A stretch of DNA of 8,094 nt, taken from contig JAFEDW010000083.1 of NCBI GenBank assembly GCA_018241455.1, positions 1 to 8,094 of the forward strand, read 5' to 3'. This document shows positions 1 through 6,359 of this stretch, piece by piece. The stretch's first letter is position 1. Every line of letters starts with the position of its first letter. A model generated the notes under the pieces. It ran no database searches, was not told the DNA's origin, and saw only the letters and a program-made list of their open reading frames with translations. A program made the translations under genes and the position numbers. Source of the stretch: Pseudomonadota bacterium (GTDB lineage Bacteria > Pseudomonadota > Gammaproteobacteria > Steroidobacterales > Steroidobacteraceae).

Positions 1-2068
1 CGATCAGCACCTGCGCGCCGTTGACGAAATCGCCGAACTGCCCTTCCCAGATCACGAGGCAATCGGGGCTGGTGCTCGAGAATCCGTACTCGAAGCCGAG
101 CACCGCTTCTTCCGACAACAGCGAGTCGATGATCTCGAACCGCGGTTGCGTGTCGGCGATGTGCTGCAGCGGAATGAACGTGCGATCGCTGTTCTGGTCG
201 TGCAGCACGGCGTGGCGGTGGAAGAAGGTGCCGCGGCCGCAGTCCTGGCCGGAGATGCGCACCGCGAAGCCGTCGTCGAGGATCGAGGCGTAGGCCAGCG
301 TCTCGGCGCAACCCCAGTCGAGCGGCAGCGCGCCAGCCAGCATCTTCGAGCGGTTTATGACGATCTGCGCGACGCGCGGATGCAGCGTGAAGCCTTCCGG
401 GTACTGCAGGATGCGCCGGCCGAGCGTGGCGAGCTTGGCCGCCTGCACCCCGGTCGCCGCCGGCTCGCGCACGTCGCCGCCCTGGTACAGCGACCAGTCG
501 ACCGTGTACTTGTTGCCGATCATGCCGAGCGAGGGATGCACCTGGTGGCGGCCTTCGTCGAGCGCCTGCCGGTACTGCTCGACCATCTGCTCGGCCTCGG
601 CCAGTGTCAGCACGCCGGCCGCCGCGAGGCGCTCGGCGTAGAGCTTGCGCACCGGCGCGTGCTGGCGGATCGCGCGATACATCAGCGGCTGCGTCGCCGC
701 TGGTTCATCGGCCTCGTTGTGGCCGAGCCGCCGGTAGCACACCAGGTCGATGACGATGTCCTTGCGGAATTTCTGGCGGTAGCGCAGCGCGAAACCGGTC
801 ACGAAGATCACCGCTTCCGGATCGTCGGCGTTGACGTGCAGGATCGGCGCCTCGATCATCTTCGCCACGTCGCTGCAGTACGCGGTCGAACGCGCATCGC
901 GGGGCTCGCTGGTCGTGAAGCCCACCTGGTTGTTGACGACGATGTGGATCGAGCCGCCGGTGCCGTAGCCGCGCGTCTGCGACATCTGCAGCGTCTCCAT
1001 GACCACGCCCTGGCCGGCGAAAGCCGCATCGCCATGGATCAGGATCGGCAAAATCTTCTCGCCGTGCGTGTCGCCGCGCCGTTCCTGGCGCGCGCGCGCC
1101 GAACCTTCCGCGACCGGATTGACGATCTCGAGATGCGAGGGATTGAAGGCCAGCATGACGTGCACGTTGCCGCCGGGCGTGCGCAGGTCGGCGGAGTAAC
1201 CCTTGTGGTACTTCACGTCGCCGGAGCCGCGATCCTGCTTCGCCTTGCCCTCGAATTCCGAGAACAGGTCGCCCGGCGCCTTGCCCAGCACGTTGACCAG
1301 CACGTTGAGCCGCCCGCGATGCGCCATCGCGATGATCGTCTCCTCGACGCCGCCGCGGCCGCTCTCCTGCACCAGCTCATCGAGCAGCGCGATCAGTGCT
1401 TCCGCGCCTTCGAGTGAAAAGCGTTTCTGCCCGACGAAGCGCGTGTGCAGGTAGCGCTCGAGCCCTTCGGCGGCCGTCAGCTGCCACAGGATGTTGCGCT
1501 GCTGCTCCGGCGTGAACCCCTGCTGCATACGGCCGAGCTGGAATTCATCCTGCAGCCACAAGCGCTCGTCGGTGTCGGAGACGTGCGCGAACTCGGCGCC
1601 GATCGTGCCGCAGTAGACCTGTTCGAGCTTCGCGAGGATCTCGCGCAACGTGGCGCGCTTCGCGATCCAGCCGTTGCGGCTGCCGGTGTAGAACTCGGTG
1701 CCGAGGTCATCATCACCGAGACCCACGTAACCCGGATCGAGCACGCGCGGGCGCTCGCGCTTCATCAGCCCAAGCGGATCGATGTTGGCGACCAGGTGGC
1801 CGCGGTTGCTCAGCGTCTGCACGAGTCGCGAAACCGCGCCCTGCTTCTCCGTCGTCGCCGCGGTGTCGGATTCGTCTTCGGAGCCGGCCGCCTCCGTCAT
1901 CGCAGCGCGTGGCGTAGCGGGCTCGGCCAGCGCGTCGAAGTATTCGCGCCACGGCGCGCTCACGGCGGCGGGATCGCGCAGATACGCGGTGTACAGATCC
2001 TCGACGAAGGGCGCGTTGCCGCCCGACAGCAATTGCGCGCCCGGCTGCTCGGAGTCGCTCGCATCCAT
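1..2068 (-). CDS. sucA: 2-oxoglutarate dehydrogenase E1 component (SucA), C-terminus beyond window
   Basis: This is the thiamine-diphosphate E1 subunit of the cytoplasmic 2-oxoglutarate dehydrogenase complex. It decarboxylates 2-oxoglutarate and passes the succinyl group to the lipoyl arm of E2 in the TCA cycle. About 689 of roughly 930-950 usual residues are visible; the 3' end runs off the left edge. The N-terminus has the E2-binding segment (FVEDLYTAYLRDP, residues 21-33), then an acidic Ala/Glu/Thr linker (about 50-76). Family motifs follow: AMAHRGRLNVL with active-site His250, NPSHLEIVNPVAEGSARAR (309-327), the ThDP/Mg motif HGDAAFAGQG (345-354) with VNNQVGFTT (378-386), then YRRLGHNEADEP and, near the window edge, GTFFHRHAVLHDQ. 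The ATG at 2068 is chosen because homology starts there and an AGGA lies 11 nt upstream. The reading frame is intact. sucB and lpd would be expected beyond the left edge. It is divergent from the glycosidase gene. Confidence 0.97.
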   Translation of the reverse strand, partial: MDASDSEQPGAQLLSGGNAPFVEDLYTAYLRDPAAVSAPWREYFDALAEPATPRAAMTEAAGSEDESDTAATTEKQGAVSRLVQTLSNRGHLVANIDPLGLMKRERPRVLDPGYVGLGDDDLGTEFYTGSRNGWIAKRATLREILAKLEQVYCGTIGAEFAHVSDTDERLWLQDEFQLGRMQQGFTPEQQRNILWQLTAAEGLERYLHTRFVGQKRFSLEGAEALIALLDELVQESGRGGVEETIIAMAHRGRLNVLVNVLGKAPGDLFSEFEGKAKQDRGSGDVKYHKGYSADLRTPGGNVHVMLAFNPSHLEIVNPVAEGSARARQERRGDTHGEKILPILIHGDAAFAGQGVVMETLQMSQTRGYGTGGSIHIVVNNQVGFTTSEPRDARSTAYCSDVAKMIEAPILHVNADDPEAVIFVTGFALRYRQKFRKDIVIDLVCYRRLGHNEADEPAATQPLMYRAIRQHAPVRKLYAERLAAAGVLTLAEAEQMVEQYRQALDEGRHQVHPSLGMIGNKYTVDWSLYQGGDVREPAATGVQAAKLATLGRRILQYPEGFTLHPRVAQIVINRSKMLAGALPLDWGCAETLAYASILDDGFAVRISGQDCGRGTFFHRHAVLHDQNSDRTFIPLQHIADTQPRFEIIDSLLSEEAVLGFEYGFSSTSPDCLVIWEGQFGDFVNGAQVLI

Positions 2069-2134
2069 CAGCGTATGGGTCCTAAAAAAGTCAGTGCGCT
2101 CAAAGACGTAGGCAACATGTCATAGTTTATGTCT

Positions 2135-2162
2135 AGTCTAGCGGAAGCTTGGGTGCTTGCAA
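2135..2162 (-). promoter_or_regulatory. Possible sigma70-type promoter of sucA
   Basis: Read on the minus strand, TTGCAA (2162-2157, 4 of 6 matches to the -35 consensus) is followed after 16 bases by TAGACT (2140-2135, 4 of 6 to the -10 consensus). This would give a leader of about 60 bases before the sucA ATG at 2068. It sits in the only AT-richer patch of the window. Overlapping alternatives such as TAAACT just downstream cannot be excluded, so the exact boxes are tentative. Confidence 0.35.
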
Positions 2163-2183
2163 CAAGCGCCTGATTCGCGGGCA

Positions 2184-2210
2184 CTTGGGCCCTGCGGACC
2201 GCGCCCCAAG
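2184..2210. promoter_or_regulatory. Inverted repeat, possible operator in the divergent region
   Basis: CTTGGG (2184-2189) and CCCAAG (2205-2210) form a perfect 6-bp inverted repeat around 15 bases. The spacer itself contains the near-palindrome GCGGACCGC (2194-2202). The element lies about 30 bases upstream of the proposed glycosidase -10 box and about 115 bases upstream of the sucA start. Position and symmetry fit a binding site for a dimeric regulator, but no known consensus is recognised. In GC-rich DNA such repeats can occur by chance. Confidence 0.25.
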
Positions 2211-2239
2211 GGCCTCGACGGCCGCGCCGGCGGGCGCGC

Positions 2240-2245
2240 TATCAT
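2240..2245 (+). promoter_or_regulatory. -10 box (TATCAT) placing the transcript start at or near the glycosidase ATG
   Basis: TATCAT stands out in an otherwise almost pure G/C stretch and matches the sigma70 -10 consensus at 4 of 6 positions. A transcript starting 6-9 bases downstream would begin at about 2252-2254, on or just before the ATG at 2254. That would give a leaderless or nearly leaderless mRNA, which agrees with the absence of a Shine-Dalgarno sequence. No convincing -35 hexamer is seen; TCGACG at 2215-2220 is a weak candidate with an over-long 19-base spacer. Confidence 0.45.
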
Positions 2246-2253
2246 CGCGCCCC

Positions 2254-4263
2254 ATGCTCGCCGCCGGCCTCCTGTTGCTGACCTCGATTGCCTCTGTTGA
2301 CGGCAACGGCATACGCCTCGAAGTCGACGCACAGATGCGCACTCGCGTGGTCGCGACCGATGCCGCCCCGCTCCCGCTCGGCCCGTTCACGGAATCGGAA
2401 ACGCTGCTCACGGCGGATGGCGAACTGCACGGCTACACGCTCGATAACCGCACCGAAGCGGATGTCGACGATGCGCTCGGCCATGGCAAGGCGGTGCTGT
2501 GGACCGGGCACAGCGGCGCGATCACCAAGCGTGTCGAGGTCACCGCCTACCCGGCGCACCCCGGATGGTTGTTCCTGCGCGTGCGCTACACCAACGGCGG
2601 CAGCGCGCCCATCGACGTGCGCGGCTACGTCAGCAACCGCTATGAATTCGAGCCGGCGAAAGGCGCCGGCGAACCGGCGTTCTGGTCGTACCAGAGCGCC
2701 TCGTACGAGAACCGGCCGGACTGGCTGCTGCCGGTCACGCCCGGCTACGCGCGCGGCAACTACCTCGGCATGAATGCCGACGACTACGGCGGCGGTACGC
2801 CGATCCTCGATGTGTGGCGGCGCGACATCGGCCTCGCGATCGGCCACGTCGAGCTGATGCCGAAGCTCGCATCGCTCCCGTTGCAGCGCGCGGGCGCCGG
2901 CAACGCGCAGCTGGGCATGAGCGTCCAGCGCGAGCTCACGCTGCAGCCTGGAGCCAGCTTCGACACGATCCGCAGTTTCGTCAGCGTGCACCATGGCGAT
3001 CACTTCGCCACGCTCCGGGCCTACAGCGGCCTGATGCAGGCGCAGGGCCTGAAGATCAACGCGTCGCCGGCGGACATCTTCGAGCCGCTGTGGTGCGCGT
3101 GGGGTTACGGCCGCGCGTTCACGCCCGAGCAGGTGATCGATTCACTCCCGGTCGTTAGGCAACTCGGCTTCCGCTGGGCCGTGCTCGACGACGGCTGGCA
3201 GGTGGCCGAAGGCGACTGGACGCCGAACCCCGCAAAGTTCCCGGCCGGCGATGCCGACATGAAGGCGATGGTGGATCGCATCCACGCCGCGGGCATGAAG
3301 GCGCAGCTGTGGTGGGCGCCGCTGGCGGCCGATCCGCTCTCGCGCACCGACCGCGAACACCACGACTGGCTGCTGCAGAACGCGGATGGCACGCCGCGCC
3401 ACATCAGCTGGTGGGATTCGAACTACCTGTGCCCGGCCTATGGACCGGTGCAGGAAGACGCGGCCGCGTTCGTGCGCAAGGCGCTGGGCGAGTGGGGCTT
3501 CGATGGCCTGAAGATCGACGGCCAGCACCTGAACGCCGCGCCGCCCTGCTACAACAAGGCGCACCACCACGCGGCGCCTGAAGAAGCCGCCGAGCGCGTG
3601 CCGGAATTCTTCCGTGCGGTGTGGAATGCCGCGCAGCAGGTCAAGCCCGGCGCAGTGATCGAAGTCTGCCCCTGCGGCACGGGTTATTCGTTCTTCACGA
3701 TGCCGTACCTGAACATGACGGTGGCTTCGGACCCCGAGAGTTCCTGGCAGGTGCGCCTGAAGGGCAAGACGATCAAGGCGCTGCTCGGCGATCGCAGCGC
3801 CTATTTCGGCGATTTCGTCGAACTGAGCGACGGCGCCACCGACTTCGCCTCGACCTTCGGCGTCGGCGGCGTCATCGGCAGCAACTTCGCCTGGCCGGGC
3901 GTACCGGGCGAGAAGGACCCGAAACTACTGTTGACGCCCGAACGCCAGGTGCTGTGGGCCAAGTGGGTCAAGCTGTTCCAGCAGCAACGCCTGGTTGATG
4001 GTGAGTACCTCGGTACGCTCTACGACATCGGCTTCGACGTGCCCGAGACGCACGTGATCGCCAAGGGGCAGGCGATGTACTACGCTTTCTACGCGCCGCA
4101 ATTCCATGGCCGCGTGCAGCTGCGCGGCCTGCAACCCGGCCGTTACCGCATACGCGACTATGTGAACGACCGCGACCTGGGTGAAGTGCGAGCACCCGAT
4201 GCCACGCTCGCAGTGGACTTCGAGCATTCGCTGCTGGTCGAGGCGCTACCGCAGCAACCGTAG
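2254..4263 (+). CDS. Exported GH36-like alpha-galactosidase / possible alpha-N-acetylgalactosaminidase
   Basis: This 669-residue retaining alpha-glycosidase of clan GH-D (melibiase type) is expected to remove terminal alpha-linked galactose or GalNAc. A short hydrophobic leader (residues 1-14, LAAGLLLLTSIAS) suggests export. An N-terminal beta-sandwich covers roughly 20-275. The TIM barrel opens with PLWCAWGYG near 278, carries DDGW at 312-315 and the nucleophile motif KID (Asp422), and has SDP with the probable acid/base Asp493. A small C-terminal beta-domain starts near 605. The 71-residue spacing of the two Asp fits GH36. Unusual is VCPCGTG (471-477) where classical GH36 enzymes have CSSGGG; this loop contacts the sugar. 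ATG 2254 is preferred over in-frame TTG codons at 2149 and 2185 because the leader begins there and a -10 box lies just upstream. It converges on the GalNAc-type operon, so GalNAc specificity is plausible, but this is inferred from context only. Confidence 0.88.
   Translation: MLAAGLLLLTSIASVDGNGIRLEVDAQMRTRVVATDAAPLPLGPFTESETLLTADGELHGYTLDNRTEADVDDALGHGKAVLWTGHSGAITKRVEVTAYPAHPGWLFLRVRYTNGGSAPIDVRGYVSNRYEFEPAKGAGEPAFWSYQSASYENRPDWLLPVTPGYARGNYLGMNADDYGGGTPILDVWRRDIGLAIGHVELMPKLASLPLQRAGAGNAQLGMSVQRELTLQPGASFDTIRSFVSVHHGDHFATLRAYSGLMQAQGLKINASPADIFEPLWCAWGYGRAFTPEQVIDSLPVVRQLGFRWAVLDDGWQVAEGDWTPNPAKFPAGDADMKAMVDRIHAAGMKAQLWWAPLAADPLSRTDREHHDWLLQNADGTPRHISWWDSNYLCPAYGPVQEDAAAFVRKALGEWGFDGLKIDGQHLNAAPPCYNKAHHHAAPEEAAERVPEFFRAVWNAAQQVKPGAVIEVCPCGTGYSFFTMPYLNMTVASDPESSWQVRLKGKTIKALLGDRSAYFGDFVELSDGATDFASTFGVGGVIGSNFAWPGVPGEKDPKLLLTPERQVLWAKWVKLFQQQRLVDGEYLGTLYDIGFDVPETHVIAKGQAMYYAFYAPQFHGRVQLRGLQPGRYRIRDYVNDRDLGEVRAPDATLAVDFEHSLLVEALPQQP
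4246..4263. other. 18-bp tail-to-tail overlap of convergent genes
   Basis: The glycosidase stop TAG (4261-4263, plus) lies inside the amidohydrolase reading frame, and the amidohydrolase stop TAG (read 4248-4246, minus) lies inside the glycosidase frame. Both C-termini are therefore encoded by the same 18 bases. No hairpin terminator fits between the genes, so transcripts from both sides must run into the opposing coding sequence. Confidence 0.9.
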
Positions 4264-5349
4264 CGCGTTGTCGCGATAAATTTTGCGCAGCACGTTATCC
4301 GGCAGGTGCATGCCGTAGCCGCGCCACCATTCGGCGTCGGCCGGCCAGAACCACTCGTCCTCGGTTTCGAGCTGGCGCACGTGCGCCAGGTACATCTCGA
4401 GCGTCGGATCGTTGTCGGTGCCGAACAGGATACGGTCGGCGTACTTGATGAAGAACCTGCGCGCCGTGAACGGCTGCCGCGCCAGTTCCCACATGCGCGC
4501 GGCGAAGTCGACCTGCACGTTCGGATATCTGTCGAGCAGCGCGCCGACGCGCTGCAGGTCGTTGGCCAGGTTGAAGGCGTGCACGGCGACGAACTGCGTG
4601 TGCGGATGGCGCGCGATCACCGCCTCGAAGCGCGCCAGCATGCCCTCGAACCCGGGCGTGCCCTTGCCGTACAACGACCAGTTGGCCGAGCGCCGCAGGT
4701 CATTGCGCTCATCGGCTGGCTGGTAGAACTCGGCCGGCTCGGCGATGTGCACGAACACGGGCAGGTGCAATCTGCCTGCCTCGTCCCACAGCGCATCGAA
4801 GCGCGCATCATCGATGAAATACGCCTGCGTGCCGACATGCACCAGGCCCATTCCCTTGTCGGTGAGTTCGCCGAGGCCGCGCGCGCCGGCGCGCACGTCG
4901 GCTCGCAGCCGCTCGCGCAGGCGATCGCCATAGTCCGGCGCGTCGATGCCGTCGGCGGAGATGCCGGCAAACATCACGAATCGGCGCGGATAGACATTCG
5001 TGTAGCGCTCCACCGCGGCGCGAAAGTCCGCGCCCGATTTCCCGGTGAAGATGAACGTCTGCTGCACGCCCACCTGCTGCTGCAGACGCACCCAGGCCGT
5101 GAGCTGCTCGGGCGTGCTGGTGTAGACATCGTGGCTGTGCGCATCGATGACGGGGAAGCGGAAGTGCGACACCGAAGTGCGCGGCACGACCAATGACGAT
5201 TCCATGCGCGCCGTGTCGAAACGGTTGTCGGGGGGCACATCCTCCGGCCCGCCGGTCGATGGCGCCTGGGTTGTGGGCGGTGGCGAAGCCGGCGCCTGGG
5301 CCGCCGCGGGGACGCAGCAGGCCATCAACAACAGCGCCCAGGCCCTCAT
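4246..5349 (-). CDS. Exported metal-dependent amidohydrolase (Amidohydro_2 family), function unknown
   Basis: The 367-residue protein belongs to the amidohydrolase superfamily (TIM-barrel hydrolases, PF04909-like). The metal and catalytic residues are visible: HSH (His71, His73), His201 in FVHIAEPAEF, His257 in VAVHAFN, and Asp312 in LFGTDND. The N-terminus (MRAWALLLMACC then PAAAQA) is a signal peptide. Cleavage after about residue 17 or 19 is likely; LMAC around Cys11 also resembles a lipobox, imperfect at Met9. A Pro/Thr/Ser-rich linker (about 20-40) follows, so the enzyme should act in the periplasm or at a membrane. The start is set by the signal peptide and by an ATGA overlap (5346-5349) with the kinase stop, implying translational coupling; no strong ribosome site is seen. 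The substrate is not known. It is not the cytoplasmic NagA/AgaA-type deacetylase, although the operon suggests a carbohydrate-linked role. Confidence 0.85.
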   Translation of the reverse strand: MRAWALLLMACCVPAAAQAPASPPPTTQAPSTGGPEDVPPDNRFDTARMESSLVVPRTSVSHFRFPVIDAHSHDVYTSTPEQLTAWVRLQQQVGVQQTFIFTGKSGADFRAAVERYTNVYPRRFVMFAGISADGIDAPDYGDRLRERLRADVRAGARGLGELTDKGMGLVHVGTQAYFIDDARFDALWDEAGRLHLPVFVHIAEPAEFYQPADERNDLRRSANWSLYGKGTPGFEGMLARFEAVIARHPHTQFVAVHAFNLANDLQRVGALLDRYPNVQVDFAARMWELARQPFTARRFFIKYADRILFGTDNDPTLEMYLAHVRQLETEDEWFWPADAEWWRGYGMHLPDNVLRKIYRDNALRLLR

Positions 5350-6359
5350 GCGCTGGCGACCGCCGTGGCGCCGCCGCTGGTCGACGACACGGCAGCCTGG
5401 GAGCGCAGCCGCGCGATGGCCGCGGCGTCGAGCGGCTTGCCGGCGCAACGGGCCGCATAGAGCGCGGCGCCCAGCACCGGCGGAAGCGCCGGGATCTCGA
5501 GTCGATAGTGCGGGTGATGCGCGCGCAGCGCCGCCACGAACGGCCGCAGCAACAATTCGCCGGCGTGATCGAACACGCCGCCGGAATACGACACGAGCAC
5601 GGTTTCATCGGCACCGAATCCCAACTGGCGGCGCGTCGCCTCGACCAGTCGCGCGAGTTCCAGGCCCGCTTCGTCGTAAACGGCCACGGCCTGCGCATCG
5701 CCGGCCCGGGCCGCCTCCTGCACGAGCCGCGCAATCTGCGCGATGCGCGCGCGATCGCCGGCGAGGCGCGTGTAGACGTGGCCGCACACATCGAGATCGG
5801 CGGCCAGGCCCAGCGATGATCTCATCAGGTCGTGCAACGGGCCGCGCGGCGCGCGTCCATCGCTCATGCGCGTGAACAGGTTCAGGCCGCGGCAGGCAAT
5901 CCAGTAGGCCGAGCCTTCGTCGCTGAACAACTCGCCCCAGCCACCGCAGCGCGCGGTGCGGCCGGCGCGTTCGCCGTAACAGATGGAACCCGTGCCGGCG
6001 ACGACATTGATGCCGTCGCGGCACATCAGCGAACCGGCCCAGCCGCAGACCATGTCGTTGCCGCACCGGAACGGAATGCCCGCCACGCTCGCGGCGGGCA
6101 GCCGGTCAAGCGCGTCGCCGAGCGTCGAATCCTCGCCGTAGCCCGGCAGGCCGAAGTAGGCAAACTCGATATCCGACGCCGCTGCGCCGGCGTTCGCCAG
6201 CACCGCCGCCACGGCCGCCACCAGCACGGCGGCGGTGGCATCGAGTCCGCTGGCGAAATAGTAGGTGCCGGGCGCGGCGTGCATGCCGCGGATGGCGCCG
6301 TCGCGATCGATCAGCGCCAATGCCGTTTTCGTGCCGCCGCCATCGACGCCGAGGAACAT
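5346..6359 (-). CDS. N-acetylhexosamine kinase, BadF/BadG/NAGK family (probable GalNAc/galactosamine kinase)
   Basis: This 337-residue cytoplasmic kinase of the ASKHA (hexokinase/actin/Hsp70) fold resembles eukaryotic N-acetylglucosamine kinase. It carries the phosphate-1 loop VDGGGTKT (5-12), a probable catalytic Asp102 in CGND, the phosphate-2 loop AGTGS (121-125), and the NAGK-type signature GGWGELFSDEGSAYW (139-153). A late SGGVF motif probably forms the adenosine region. The family phosphorylates GlcNAc, glucosamine or related sugars with ATP. Placed directly after agaS, it most likely makes GalNAc-6-phosphate or galactosamine-6-phosphate, standing in for a PTS (an AgaK-like role); this specificity is inferred. 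The start ATG at 6359 is supported by GGGAG at 6370-6366, six bases upstream. It overlaps the agaS stop by one base (TGATG) and the amidohydrolase start by four. Confidence 0.87.
   Translation of the reverse strand: MFLGVDGGGTKTALALIDRDGAIRGMHAAPGTYYFASGLDATAAVLVAAVAAVLANAGAAASDIEFAYFGLPGYGEDSTLGDALDRLPAASVAGIPFRCGNDMVCGWAGSLMCRDGINVVAGTGSICYGERAGRTARCGGWGELFSDEGSAYWIACRGLNLFTRMSDGRAPRGPLHDLMRSSLGLAADLDVCGHVYTRLAGDRARIAQIARLVQEAARAGDAQAVAVYDEAGLELARLVEATRRQLGFGADETVLVSYSGGVFDHAGELLLRPFVAALRAHHPHYRLEIPALPPVLGAALYAARCAGKPLDAAAIARLRSQAAVSSTSGGATAVASA

Noticed and set aside
999..1060. Possible frameshift in sucA near the ThDP-binding motif
   Set aside because: Rechecking the codon register from His250 (1321) to the GDAAF motif (Asp347 codon at 1030) shows the frame is continuous.
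146..1417. 423-codon open frame on the plus strand opposite sucA
   Set aside because: It is rich in Arg, Ala and His, has no recognisable domain and lies antisense to a clear SucA sequence. Such frames are typical shadows in high-GC DNA.
2149..2253. 35-codon N-terminal extension of the glycosidase starting at TTG
   Set aside because: The residues are low-information and Arg/Pro/Ala-rich, and would bury the hydrophobic leader. The -10 box at 2240-2245 would lie inside the extension.
2242..3003. 253-codon open frame on the minus strand opposite the glycosidase
   Set aside because: It is a composition-driven antisense frame. The plus strand encodes the N-terminal domain of the GH36-like enzyme, continuous with its catalytic barrel.
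4306..5196. 296-codon open frame on the plus strand opposite the amidohydrolase
   Set aside because: It lies antisense to conserved metal-binding motifs and shows no domain of its own.
4246..5349. Assigning the amidohydrolase as AgaA/NagA deacetylase
   Set aside because: It has an export signal and Amidohydro_2-type motifs, not the NagA-type sequence, whereas GalNAc-6-P is cytoplasmic. Only superfamily membership is shared.
5350..5448. 33-codon extension of the amidohydrolase upstream of 5349
   Set aside because: It is Arg-rich, overlaps the kinase C-terminus, and precedes an obvious signal peptide starting at the ATG of the ATGA junction.
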